Shown: positions 1 through 7,960, counted from the first letter of the stretch. The stretch is DNA of 64,000 nt from an uncultured Clostridia bacterium (GCA_934777435.1 CAKVNK010000001.1:124001-188000), one strand, 5' to 3'. The notes: generated from the sequence alone by a model not told the origin. Numbers and translations: made by a program.

Positions 1-618
1 GATAATGCCAATAACGTCACAAAGTTGCTCCAATTCTGCCAAGTTATGGCTTGAAATCAAAATTGCAATTTTTTCCTTTTCTGCCAAGATACGCAAAATG
101 TTACGCATTTCAACAATACCGTTTGGGTCTAAACCATTGGTTGGTTCGTCCAAAATAAGTAAATTAGGGTGATTAAGCAGGGCTTGTGCAATACCCAAGC
201 GTTGTTTCATACCAAGAGAATAGGTTGAAACCTTATCTTTAATGCGGTTTTCCATACCAACAAGTTTAACAATTTGTGGTATACGAGTCATTGCCTTTTT
301 ATCATAGAATTTGGCAAAAAGTTGCAAGTTTTTAAGCCCAGAAAGGTAAGGATAAAGTTGAGGTGTTTCAATAACTGCGCCGATTAAAGAAAGGGCATGA
401 TTATGCGACTTTTCGATGCTGTATCCAGAGATTTTGATATTGCCTTCATTTGGTTGAATAAGGCCAGTTATCATACGGATAGTTGTTGATTTACCTGCGC
501 CATTTGGGCCAACAAAGCCGTAAATTTGCCCAGGGTAAATAGAAAATGAAACATTATTGACAACTTTTTTGTTGCCATATATTTTTGTTACATTTGAAAC
601 TTGTAATGCTGGTATCAT
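1..618 (-). CDS. ABC transporter ATP-binding protein (C-terminus cut by window edge)
   Basis: This is the nucleotide-binding subunit of an ABC transporter, which hydrolyses ATP at the inner face of the membrane to drive transport. The 206 visible codons show Walker A GPNGAGKST, a Q-loop in VIETPQLYP, the signature YSLGMKQRLGIAQAL, Walker B LLILDEPTNGLD and the switch histidine in SSHNLAEL. The ATG at 618 follows an AGGAG site. The reading frame is still open at base 1, so the C-terminus lies outside. It starts 30 bases after the PadR-like gene and is probably in one operon with it. A permease would be expected further left. The substrate cannot be told; the sequence resembles multidrug or bacteriocin exporters. 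Confidence 0.93.
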   Translation of the reverse strand, partial: MIPALQVSNVTKIYGNKKVVNNVSFSIYPGQIYGFVGPNGAGKSTTIRMITGLIQPNEGNIKISGYSIEKSHNHALSLIGAVIETPQLYPYLSGLKNLQLFAKFYDKKAMTRIPQIVKLVGMENRIKDKVSTYSLGMKQRLGIAQALLNHPNLLILDEPTNGLDPNGIVEMRNILRILAEKEKIAILISSHNLAELEQLCDVIGII

Positions 619-648
619 TTTTTCTCCTAAACAATACTACGTGTTTTA

Positions 649-2061
649 TTAATTTTTGTTTGCTTCACCTTTATTTGCAACTTTTGCCACAACATAAATT
701 AAAAGTGTGTCAACCCAGATAATGCTGCAAAGCAAAATAGGTGCATATATGTTAGCAAAATTAATTCCGCCAAACATACTAGATATTGTGTTGTTACCTA
801 TTAACACACTAGATATAATGGACAATATAATAACAACAAGGGTAACAACACCGTTGAGAATTAAACGGAATTTAAAGTTTGGCTTATATTCTGTTTTTTG
901 CATTTTTAGCCTTAAACTTTCATTTGTTTTAATGCCAACTGCCAAATAACAAAGGGTAAATATGATTGAAGCAATAAAGAAGCAATAGTAGAAGCCACTT
1001 GCATGGCCTTTAATTGCAACGCCACAAATTATCATCATAATAAGGGCATAGATAGAAACAGCAAATGTTCTTAAAAGTGAAAGGTTAGCCACTTTTTTTG
1101 CATATATGTATTCTTTTTTAGTTTTAAAGTTTACATAATCAACATATTTAATGTTATCATAAGCGTAATCAGCATTTGTTTGTTTAGGCTCTAATTTAAT
1201 AGGTTCAGTTTCAAGAGATTTAACATCATCTTGAACTGCTGGTTTAGGTGCAGGCACCTTATCAACAAATTTACTGATTTGTTTGTTTTCAGCAAATTGT
1301 TCTGCTTGTTGTGTTTCTTGATTTTTTAGTAGGGCAGAATTGCTTTTGTTAACTTCTAATTCAGTTTTGTGGTCAATACTGTCACTTTCAAATATTTCAC
1401 TTGAATTAATAACAGTGTGTTTTGTTTCTGCTTGTTCTTGTTCAGCATTGTCAGCAATTAAGTCCATAATAGAAATGAATTTATCTTCATTTTTCTTTGG
1501 CTCTTGTTGTTGAGTGCTATTATTCACCTGTTGTGATTGTTCAACTTTTTGTTGTTCTGGTAAAGTGTCAGTAACAACTTGTTGTTCAAGTTCTTCACTC
1601 AAATTAGGTTCTGCATTATCTTCATTATTATTGAAAGAAGCGTTAAAGCGTTCTAAATTTGATTGAAAGTGTTGTTCAACAGGTTTCTCTGGTTCAGCAA
1701 TATTATTTGTGTTTGATTCGCTAATTGGGGCAGAAGGTGTTTCAACTGATTCATTTTCTTGTTGTTCTTCTAACAAAATATTTTGTATGCACTGTTCAAA
1801 AGATGGCAAAGTTGCAATTTGTGCTTTGCCGTTTTGAGTTATTTTATAATAATGGCGTTTACCACCAATTTCACTATCTTCCCAGTATGAAGAAATAAAC
1901 TTAGATTTTTCCAACTTCTTTAACACTGTGTAAAGTGTTGGTTGTTTGATTTGAATTTGTTGGTTTGATTTGTCTTCAATGGCTTTTGTAAGTTCAAAAC
2001 CGTATTTGTCACCGCCAGCCAATTCAATCAAAATCAAAGGTATTAAATCAGCAGTCTTCAT
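649..2061 (-). CDS. PadR-family regulator fused to a four-helix membrane domain
   Basis: The protein has 470 residues. Residues 1-85 look like a PadR winged helix (GGDKYGFELTKAI, PTLYTVLKKLEKSKFI, GGKRHYYKIT). Residues about 86-325 form a Gln/Glu/Asn-rich linker of low complexity. Four hydrophobic segments follow near 329-351, 356-377, 399-422 and 437-461. PadR proteins are normally soluble regulators of 100-180 residues, many of which control ABC exporters. The ABC ATPase gene lies 30 bases downstream, so the pair probably forms one operon. The ATG at 2061 has an AAGGGG site. I infer a membrane-tethered repressor or sensor. The linker and helices were not recognised as a named family. Confidence 0.85.
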   Translation of the reverse strand: MKTADLIPLILIELAGGDKYGFELTKAIEDKSNQQIQIKQPTLYTVLKKLEKSKFISSYWEDSEIGGKRHYYKITQNGKAQIATLPSFEQCIQNILLEEQQENESVETPSAPISESNTNNIAEPEKPVEQHFQSNLERFNASFNNNEDNAEPNLSEELEQQVVTDTLPEQQKVEQSQQVNNSTQQQEPKKNEDKFISIMDLIADNAEQEQAETKHTVINSSEIFESDSIDHKTELEVNKSNSALLKNQETQQAEQFAENKQISKFVDKVPAPKPAVQDDVKSLETEPIKLEPKQTNADYAYDNIKYVDYVNFKTKKEYIYAKKVANLSLLRTFAVSIYALIMMIICGVAIKGHASGFYYCFFIASIIFTLCYLAVGIKTNESLRLKMQKTEYKPNFKFRLILNGVVTLVVIILSIISSVLIGNNTISSMFGGINFANIYAPILLCSIIWVDTLLIYVVAKVANKGEANKN

Positions 2062-2170
2062 AAAACCCCTTTAAGCGTTTAGATTTTTAAGTGCATTATA
2101 AGTTGTGTGAGTATAATTTATAGTACGCAACAAAAAGTATTAAAAATCATAAACATAGTAATACATATTA

Positions 2171-2200
2171 ATTATATAATAATTAAAGAAAGATAGTCAA
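2171..2200 (-). promoter_or_regulatory. Possible promoter of the PadR-ABC operon
   Basis: On the minus strand TTGACT (2195-2200) and TATAAT (2171-2176) are separated by 18 bases, close to the sigma-A consensus. The leader to the PadR start codon would be about 100 bases. Other AT-rich hexamers closer to the gene could also serve. Confidence 0.5.
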
Positions 2201-2291
2201 ACAAAATATATTGATTTTAGTTTTTTGTTATAGCCTTAAAATCAGTCTATTAAATTTAATTTTTGCTGATTAAAACATTAAAAAGGTCAAT

Positions 2292-2312
2292 AAAAAAGCC
2301 CAAAAGTAGGGC
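2292..2312 (-). terminator. lexA terminator
   Basis: Just after the lexA stop the minus strand carries GCCC, a 7-base loop, GGGC and then a T6 run. It is a short but typical intrinsic terminator placed between lexA and the PadR gene. Confidence 0.7.
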
Positions 2313-2320
2313 GAATTTTA

Positions 2321-2905
2321 TTAAAATTTATTTCTTATCAAACCAACAACTTTGCCTAAAATTTGCAAATGGTCAGTGATAATAGGACGCATAAATGAAT
2401 TTTCAGGTTGCAATCTAAAATATCCGTTTTCTTTATAATAACGTTTAACTGTGGCTTCATTATCAATTAAACATGCTACAATTTCACCATTATTAGCAAC
2501 TGATTGTTGTGAAATAACAACCATATCACCATTATAAATACCAACATTAACCATGCTGTCACCTTTAACTTTAAGCACAAATAGGTTGTTGCCAATAAAC
2601 AAGTTTTCAGAAATCAAAATTTTGTCACTTAAATTTTCTTCCGCTAAAATAGGTTGACCAGCAGCGATAGTGCCAAGCAAGGGTAGAGTAACACTTGCGA
2701 TAGTAGGTTCGTTTAATTCAATGGCACGATTTTTGTTTTCGTTACGTGAAATTTTGCCCATCTTTTCAAGTTTTTTAAGGTGGTAAACTGCAGTTGATGT
2801 GGAGTCAAACTTCAATTCTGCACAAATTTCTCTGATTGTTGGTGGGTATTTGTTCTTTTCAATATAACTGCTGATAAAATCATAGGTTTTTTCGGTCATA
2901 TTCAT
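2321..2905 (-). CDS. lexA: LexA, SOS-response repressor
   Basis: LexA represses DNA-repair genes and cleaves itself when RecA filaments form. The 194-residue protein has the N-terminal winged helix (PPTIREICAELKFDSTSTAV), the Ala-Gly-type cleavage region (GTIAAGQPILAEE), the catalytic serine in KGDSMVNVGI and the catalytic lysine in NEATVKRYY. The start at 2905 was chosen because GGGAG lies 9 bases upstream. A longer in-frame form would begin at 2977, inside the LexA operator. The gene stands alone, with its own promoter, operator and terminator. The recombinase gene lies upstream, on the same strand. Confidence 0.96.
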   Translation of the reverse strand: MNMTEKTYDFISSYIEKNKYPPTIREICAELKFDSTSTAVYHLKKLEKMGKISRNENKNRAIELNEPTIASVTLPLLGTIAAGQPILAEENLSDKILISENLFIGNNLFVLKVKGDSMVNVGIYNGDMVVISQQSVANNGEIVACLIDNEATVKRYYKENGYFRLQPENSFMRPIITDHLQILGKVVGLIRNKF

Positions 2906-2948
2906 AATAAAATTCTCCCAATCTAAATATAATCTTCGAGTTTTAGTT

Positions 2949-2988
2949 ATAATATCAAAAAAAACCGCGTTTGTCAAACATTTGTTCG
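2949..2988 (-). promoter_or_regulatory. lexA promoter with overlapping LexA box
   Basis: The minus strand reads CGAACAAATGTTTG (2975-2988), a full match to the Gram-positive LexA box CGAACRNRYGTTYG/C. The -35 TTGACA (2972-2977) overlaps its end, and the -10 TATTAT (2949-2954) follows after 17 bases. Bound LexA would block the promoter, which is classic autoregulation. An identical 14-mer occurs at 61936-61949. Confidence 0.9.
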
Positions 2989-3022
2989 ATAAATTTGGTT
3001 TTATTTTAAAATTTATTTATTG

Positions 3023-3049
3023 TAATCAGATTAAATATTCTAATCTAGT
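3023..3049. repeat. Imperfect inverted repeat downstream of the recombinase gene
   Basis: TAATCAGATTA (3023-3033), a 7-base centre and TAATCTAGTTT (3041-3051 region) form an imperfect inverted repeat with about 11-7-11 geometry. The inner six bases of each arm match perfectly. The 10-mer TAATCTGATT occurs again, in inverted orientation, at 4416-4425 on the other side of the recombinase gene. In such AT-rich DNA this could be chance. Confidence 0.35.
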
Positions 3050-3145
3050 TTTTTACACTTCATCTAAAATGCTTTTATCAAGATAATAATAGATGAAACA
3101 ATTTGCTTACTCAATATCCTTATAAAGTTTAATACCAGTCTAACA

Positions 3146-4195
3146 TTAATCTTCATTATGTAATTTAACCTTGCCGGCAACTGATTTACGTATGTCATCA
3201 CTGATTGCTGCGTAGTGTTTTTTAGTTGTGTTAACGTCTTTATGACCTAAAACTTCAGCAACAATATAAATATCTTTTGTTTCTTTGTATAAATTTGTGC
3301 CATAGGTAGAACGCAATTTGTGTGGAGTGATATTTTTAAGTGGGGTGGCAACCTTGGCATATTTTTTAACCAAATATTCCATACTGCGAACCATCATACG
3401 TTTGCCTTGGCTGGAAATAAATAAAGCACGTTCTTCTTTTGGAATTTGCAAAGTGTCACGATATTGTAAATAGTCTTTAAGTGCTTGGGCGGTATCTTCA
3501 CCAAAATATAAAATAACTTGGCTTCCGCCTTTACGTGTAACTCTGAAAGAATTAAGGTTAAAGTTTATATCGTCCACGTTAAGACCAACACACTCGCTTA
3601 CACGTATGCCTGTTGTTAAAAATAGAGATAAGATAGCATTGTCACGCACTTTAAATTTTTCATTATACTTGCGTTGATGTTCGCTAAAACCAGCCAAACT
3701 ATCGCAAGAATACATTAATTCTTCAGTTTCTTGTTGCTCTAAACGGATAATAGGTTTATCGTGAAGTTTTGGTGATTTTACTTTGCTTGCCACATTTGCT
3801 CTTAACATATCTTTGTTAAAAAAGTATTTAAAAAATGCACGCAGGGTAGAGAGTTTACGCAATTTGCCACGCTCACTGTTTGTTAAAATTTCACCATTTT
3901 CTTTATCATAATATGAAAGGTATGCCATATATCTTTCAATTAATTGTGCGTCAATTTCATCAATATCACTTAAAGTTATGCTGGTGATAGGGCGATTGAA
4001 AAAGTGGGTTTCATAATTTACTAAATAATTAAAAAACGTTTTTAAATCAACTGCATAGTTTAAACGTGTTAATGGTGTGGTTGTATCTTGAATACCGATA
4101 AAAAATATGCTACAAAAACTTGGCAAATCTGCCAACATTTCATTTAATTTACGCATATTGTTACGGTTTCTATCTAAATAATAGTTGTTTGACAT
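3146..4195 (-). CDS. Xer-like tyrosine recombinase/integrase
   Basis: The 349-residue protein resembles XerC/XerD, which resolve chromosome dimers, and also phage-type integrases. An N-terminal SAM-like DNA-binding domain spans about 25-135. The catalytic set is complete: R198 (TGIRVSE), K222 (RKGG), H292 and R295 (HKLRST), H318 (LGHKDVNTT) and the nucleophile Y328 (KKHY). The ATG at 4195 follows AAAAGGAC. There is no phage gene beside it, and its neighbour is lexA. The usual codV/xerC position between trmFO and hslV is empty here, so this could be a housekeeping Xer, but that is inference. Possible target sequences lie on both sides and near 7757-7792. Confidence 0.88.
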   Translation of the reverse strand: MSNNYYLDRNRNNMRKLNEMLADLPSFCSIFFIGIQDTTTPLTRLNYAVDLKTFFNYLVNYETHFFNRPITSITLSDIDEIDAQLIERYMAYLSYYDKENGEILTNSERGKLRKLSTLRAFFKYFFNKDMLRANVASKVKSPKLHDKPIIRLEQQETEELMYSCDSLAGFSEHQRKYNEKFKVRDNAILSLFLTTGIRVSECVGLNVDDINFNLNSFRVTRKGGSQVILYFGEDTAQALKDYLQYRDTLQIPKEERALFISSQGKRMMVRSMEYLVKKYAKVATPLKNITPHKLRSTYGTNLYKETKDIYIVAEVLGHKDVNTTKKHYAAISDDIRKSVAGKVKLHNED

Positions 4196-4255
4196 AGTTT
4201 TGTCCTTTTAGGTTTAACCATTTCAAAATTATAGATTCATTAATAATAATTATAA

Positions 4256-4270
4256 TATCTTTGCGTAAAA
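4256..4270 (+). repeat. Single copy of the TATCTTTGCGTAAAA element
   Basis: This exact 15-mer lies 61 bases upstream of the recombinase start codon. It recurs at 7017-7031 in reverse orientation and twice, head to head, in the palindrome at 7757-7792. Four exact copies in under 4 kb is far above chance for a 15-mer. The function is unknown. Confidence 0.7.
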
Positions 4271-4606
4271 AACACAAACAAATTTCACTAATAAATCAAA
4301 CAATTCCACATATTTTTATTGGCTTAAATTGCTTTTTAAAACATTAAATAGAAAAATAGACAAAGTTGTAGATTAGAGTTGAAATTAACAACCTAAAAAT
4401 AGTAGAAAATGGTTCTAATCTGATTTAATCAATCATTATAATGTGGGATAAGCAATTCTCTAGGCAAAATGACATATAAATTGTTAGTATTCAATCATCA
4501 AATAAAAAGGGGTGATTGCAAAGAATTTGTTTCTATTTTGTTATGTGAACAAAATTTAATTTTACACAATATATATAAATGGTTACAGTATATTTTGTGT
4601 TGTATG

Positions 4607-4670
4607 GTTGGCATATTCGTTGCAATTTATATGCCAACAAGAATGTGTGCAAGGTTGCTATAAAAGCAAC
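4607..4670 (+). promoter_or_regulatory. Two hairpins in the leader of the 135-aa gene
   Basis: GTTGGCATA (4607-4615) pairs with TATGCCAAC (4630-4638) across a 14-base loop. GTTGC (4654-4658) pairs with GCAAC (4666-4670). They end 44 bases before the start codon of the next gene. No long T run follows, so they are more likely a structured leader or operator than a terminator. Confidence 0.45.
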
Positions 4671-4714
4671 TTTGTACATATTTTAATTGTTTAAATTTAA
4701 AAGAGAGGTTATTT

Positions 4715-5122
4715 ATGAAATATATTATGGATAATAAAGATTTAATAAAAATGAAAGTGACTTATATGCCTACATATGAAAATGGGCATAGGACAAAACG
4801 TACACAATATTGCGACCAGCTTTCCATTTTGCATTTTGATGAAAATGATAGGCAAATCCGTGAAAGCATCTTATTAAGGAATTGTGAATTGTCCACGGCA
4901 CAACGCTTTACAGTTGAAGAATTTGGCATTTATGTTTCAGTTCCACAATTTGATGATGAAATGTCTGTCATTGTGGTTTGCAATAGCTGCGGACAATGTA
5001 AATATACCTTGTTAGATAAAGAAGATGAATTAATCTCCACAAATCAAACCTATGATGATATTAAAGTTCTTATAAAGCGTTATTCAAGCGAAAAATTTGA
5101 AGAAGACGATTTTACCGTTTAG
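4715..5122 (+). CDS. Hypothetical protein with a CxxCxxC motif
   Basis: A 135-residue soluble protein that I do not recognise. It has no signal peptide or membrane helix. A CNSCGQC motif near residues 88-94 could bind zinc or another metal, and further cysteines sit near residues 33 and 57. The C-terminus is acidic (EKFEEDDFTV). The start is well supported: AGAGAGG lies 6 bases before the ATG. It stands alone, between two structured RNA leaders: hairpins upstream and the serS T-box downstream. No function is proposed. Confidence 0.7.
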   Translation: MKYIMDNKDLIKMKVTYMPTYENGHRTKRTQYCDQLSILHFDENDRQIRESILLRNCELSTAQRFTVEEFGIYVSVPQFDDEMSVIVVCNSCGQCKYTLLDKEDELISTNQTYDDIKVLIKRYSSEKFEEDDFTV

Positions 5123-5263
5123 CAAAAATAATAATATTGCCTAAATGAAAGAAAGATAATATATATATAATCAAAATTGTAAATCAGCCCACCATTTTGC
5201 AAATTGTTAAACTATGGCGTGTGATAAAGATTGAGATTTTTGAATAAATGTAACATAATTTAT

Positions 5264-5293
5264 TTGACAATCAGTTTTACATTGCGATATACT
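5264..5293 (+). promoter_or_regulatory. serS promoter
   Basis: A perfect -35 TTGACA (5264-5269) and a -10 TATACT (5288-5293) are separated by 18 bases, immediately upstream of the T-box leader. Transcription would start near 5300. Confidence 0.75.
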
Positions 5294-5314
5294 TATACTA
5301 GTTTAATATGTCGT

Positions 5315-5526
5315 TTGAAAGGGACTAATGTTTGTTGGAAGTGGGAGAGAGTTTCGCGGTTGGTGAGAGCGAATCATGAAAGATAAACACGTCTACCCCT
5401 TGAGACACCTGGTAATGCGGGGCCTTGTGCAAGGCACAATATGCATAAATGAGTGGGGCTTTTTGCCCAAATAGAGTGGCACAGTGGTTAAATATCACCT
5501 CTAAATTTTAGTGGTGATATTTTTTA
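5315..5526 (+). ncRNA. T-box leader responding to tRNA-Ser, with terminator
   Basis: This leader senses uncharged tRNA and controls serS by antitermination. Stem I closes with AAGGG (5319-5323) and CCCTT (5397-5401), then TGTTT (5329-5333) with AAACA (5385-5389). The enclosed loop holds TCT-A at 5392-5395, a serine codon followed by the expected purine. The antiterminator core AGAGTGGCACA (5474-5484) carries TGGC (5477-5480), complementary to the GCCA end of tRNA-Ser. The terminator pairs AATATCACC (5491-5499) with GGTGATATT (5513-5521) and ends in a T run. The serS start codon is 66 bases further on. Confidence 0.92.
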
Positions 5527-5591
5527 TATCCAACACAATACACAGTGTGGGTTTAAACATATTTACCATAAATATAGATTAAGGAGAAATT

Positions 5592-6878
5592 ATGATTGAT
5601 ATTAATATTATCAGAAACACACCAGATTTAGTTAGAGAAAACATTAAAAAGAAGTTCCAAGACCAAAAATTGCATTTGGTTGATGAGGTTTTAGAATGGG
5701 ATAAGGATGTACGCCTTTTAAAACAAGAAGGCGATGATTTGCGTGCAAAACGTAACAGTTTGTCACAACAAATTGGTCTTTTGATGCGTGAAAAACGTGT
5801 TAATGAAGCAAATGAAATTAAAGCTATAGTTGTAAAAAATAATGAACGTATTGCTGAAATTGAACAAAAAGTTAATGAATATAACGATAAAATCAAGCAG
5901 AATATGATGTCAATTCCTAACATTGTCGATGCGTCAGTTCCAGTTGGTAAAGATGACAGTGAAAATGTTGAAGTGGCACGTTTTGGCGAACCTAAAGTTC
6001 CAAATTATGAAATTCCATATAATGCCGATATTTTTGAACGTGTTGGCGGTTTAGACAAGGAAAGTGCAGGCAGAACATCTGGCAACGGCTTCTATTATTT
6101 GCTTGGTGATATTGCACGTTTGCATGAAGCAATGATTGCATACGGCCGTGATTATATGATTGAAAAGGGCTTTACTTATGCAATTCCACCTTTCATGATT
6201 AGAAGTGATGTTGTTAACGGCGTTATGAGTTTTGCTGAAATGGATGCTATGATGTATAAAATCGAAAACGAAGATTTATACCTTATTGGCACAAGTGAAC
6301 ATAGTATGATTGGTCGTTTTAAAGACCAAATAGTTAAAGAACAAGATTTGCCTATAACAATGACATCTTATAGCCCTTGTTTCCGTAAAGAAATCGGTGC
6401 TCATGGCCTTGAAGAACGTGGGGTATATAGAGTTCACCAATTTGAAAAACAAGAAATGATTGTGCTATGCAAACCAGAAGATAGTATGGATTGGTACAAC
6501 AAAATGTGGCGTTATTCAGTTGAAATTTTCAACAATATGAACGTTCCAGTGCGTCAACTTGATTGTTGTACAGGTGATTTGGCAGATTTAAAGGTTAAAT
6601 CTTGCGATATTGAGGCATGGAGCCCACGTCAACAAAAATACTTTGAAGTATGCTCATGTTCAACATTGGGTGATGCCCAAGCAAGAAGGCTTAATATCCG
6701 CACAAAAGGCGAGAAGGGCACATATTTAGTTCACACACTTAACAATACAGTTGTTGCAAGCCCTCGTGGTTTAATTGCTTTGGTTGAAAATAACTATAAT
6801 GAAGATGGCTCAATTACAATTCCAAAATGCTTGCAAATGTATATGGGCGGAAAAACTGTTATTTTGCCAAAAAAATAA
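5592..6878 (+). CDS. serS: Seryl-tRNA synthetase
   Basis: SerRS activates serine with ATP and loads it onto tRNA-Ser in the cytoplasm. It has 428 residues, the normal length. The N-terminal coiled-coil arm that grips the tRNA spans about residues 28-100 (QEGDDLRAKRNSL through KVNEYNDKIKQ). The class II core shows TSEHSMIG, motif 2 with CFRKEIGAHG and YRVHQFEKQEM, and motif 3 near LNNTVVASPRGLIAL. GGAG lies a few bases before the ATG. The T-box leader ties its expression to serine tRNA charging. A GNRA-loop terminator follows about 110 bases downstream. Confidence 0.98.
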   Translation: MIDINIIRNTPDLVRENIKKKFQDQKLHLVDEVLEWDKDVRLLKQEGDDLRAKRNSLSQQIGLLMREKRVNEANEIKAIVVKNNERIAEIEQKVNEYNDKIKQNMMSIPNIVDASVPVGKDDSENVEVARFGEPKVPNYEIPYNADIFERVGGLDKESAGRTSGNGFYYLLGDIARLHEAMIAYGRDYMIEKGFTYAIPPFMIRSDVVNGVMSFAEMDAMMYKIENEDLYLIGTSEHSMIGRFKDQIVKEQDLPITMTSYSPCFRKEIGAHGLEERGVYRVHQFEKQEMIVLCKPEDSMDWYNKMWRYSVEIFNNMNVPVRQLDCCTGDLADLKVKSCDIEAWSPRQQKYFEVCSCSTLGDAQARRLNIRTKGEKGTYLVHTLNNTVVASPRGLIALVENNYNEDGSITIPKCLQMYMGGKTVILPKK

Positions 6879-6988
6879 GATAATCGGATAGGTAATTTAG
6901 CAACTGTAAATATGTTAAAAAGTAGTTTAAGATAGCAGAAATATATAAATATAACAAACAAATTTTATATTAAAAATTTTTTAAACAA

Positions 6989-7020
6989 AAACTGAGTTGA
7001 GCAATCAATTCAGTTTTTTT
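6989..7020 (+). terminator. serS terminator
   Basis: AAACTGAGTTGA (6989-7000), a GCAA tetraloop and TCAATTCAGTTT (7005-7016) form a 12-bp stem with one G-U pair, followed by four further Ts. The T run merges into a reverse copy of the 15-mer element (7017-7031). Confidence 0.88.
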
Positions 7021-7031
7021 ACGCAAAGATA
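7017..7031 (-). repeat. Reverse copy of the TATCTTTGCGTAAAA element
   Basis: The plus strand reads TTTTACGCAAAGATA, the exact reverse complement of the 4256-4270 copy and identical to one arm of the 7757-7792 palindrome. It overlaps the end of the serS terminator. Confidence 0.7.
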
Positions 7032-7708
7032 TAGTAGTGTTATAATTCAACTCAATAATTAATAAAACCATAGATGTATTATAATGTTACAACACAATTA
7101 TTTATTCAATACTTTTGATAACAATTCGTTAAATGTTAAAATACAGTTTTAACAATCTTTAACAAAAATCGTTTTAGTTAAACAAATAAATGTAACTGAT
7201 AAGTCTATATTAATATTTTGTATTAGACAAATGGATTAACCAAACCAATTTAACAAATTTTAATAAATAACCAATATGGAACTCAAAATTTGATGATAGA
7301 TGGCTTTGATGTAAAATCGGTAAAAAGGGCAATTCCGCTAAAATGCTCTGAGAGCGATTCTGACACAAAAAGTTAACCAATTACTCATCTAACTTTACAA
7401 AACAAATTTGGCAATTTTATAAAATTTTGCCAAATTGCAATTTATCATAAATTTTGTTTCAACTTTGGATAAAGTTTTAACTGACCATTAACAACAAAAC
7501 TTTTAAGATAACAAGATAAACATAAACACAAATGATAAAATTGAATAGATAGATTTTAAATTTGAATTATAAGATGAACACTAATTTAATTTAAAAAGTT
7601 ACAAATTTTATAAATCAAAGTTTAATAAATTTTATAAAAAACAACCAAAATTTAGTCCACACAAAAGTTTGACGAAATATTGTATATATTAAAGTTTATT
7701 TATCAAAA

Positions 7709-7830
7709 TGTGGACAAAATTGCGGTTATCCACGCAAAAATGACCATATTTGGTATTATCTTTGCGTAAAAGAAGGCTTTTACGCAAAGATATATATTTA
7801 ATTTTGCACACCACCCCATGGATATCCACA
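7709..7830. promoter_or_regulatory. Cluster of DnaA-box-like sequences
   Basis: Three 9-mers differ from TTATCCACA by one base each: TTGTCCACA (7709-7717, minus), TTATCCACG (7726-7734, plus) and ATATCCACA (7822-7830, plus). They surround the palindrome. No dnaA or dnaN is present and the flanking genes converge, so I do not call an origin. DnaA binding is only a possibility. Confidence 0.3.
7757..7792. repeat. Perfect palindrome with 16-bp arms and 4-base centre
   Basis: TATCTTTGCGTAAAAG (7757-7772), AAGG, then CTTTTACGCAAAGATA (7777-7792). The arms are perfectly complementary. Each arm contains the 15-mer also found singly at 4256-4270 and 7017-7031. No T run follows, so it is not a typical terminator. 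Read as half-sites it gives 11-bp arms around 6 bases, the geometry of a Xer core site, although the sequence is unlike known dif sites. An operator for a dimeric regulator is equally possible. Confidence 0.75.
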
Positions 7831-7931
7831 TATACCTTTTTACCTTTACTGTTAAGTTTTACTACTGTTTTGATAACATTTTGTCACAAAACTTCACCTT
7901 TCTACCCTAGCCATATTGATATGCAGATAAC

Positions 7932-7960
7932 AAAAAAGCCACCATAGTTTTATGATGACT
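7932..7960 (-). terminator. Terminator of the miaB-mutS-mutL-miaA-ynbB operon
   Basis: On the minus strand AGTCATCATA, loop AAAC and TATGGTGGCT form a 10-bp stem with two G-U pairs, followed by a T run. The hairpin is weaker when read on the plus strand because the G-U pairs become A-C mismatches, so it serves the minus-strand operon. Confidence 0.75.

Larger units (their letters stand above)
4196..4714. other. Intergenic region upstream of the recombinase gene
   Basis: About 520 bases without a convincing gene. It contains one copy of the 15-mer TATCTTTGCGTAAAA (4256-4270), the TAATCTGATT motif (4416-4425), and two hairpins ahead of the next gene. A 64-codon frame at 4469-4663 has a weak ribosome site and overlaps the hairpins, so it is not called. 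Confidence 0.6.

Noticed and set aside
2975..4195. A prophage or integrative element carrying lexA and the tyrosine recombinase.
   Set aside because: No structural, replication or transfer genes are near, and lexA has normal SOS features. The recombinase may simply be a housekeeping Xer.
4469..4663. A 64-codon plus-strand frame.
   Set aside because: Weak ribosome site, no recognisable family, and its end overlaps the two hairpins that precede the next gene.
7640..7830. A chromosomal replication origin, based on DnaA-box-like 9-mers in AT-rich gene-free DNA.
   Set aside because: No box is perfect, dnaA/dnaN/gyrB are absent, and flanking genes converge instead of diverging. A terminus-like region would fit the gene directions better, but that is not shown either.
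7750..7947. A 65-codon frame in the long intergenic region.
   Set aside because: It covers the palindrome, lacks a ribosome site, and has no protein-like features.
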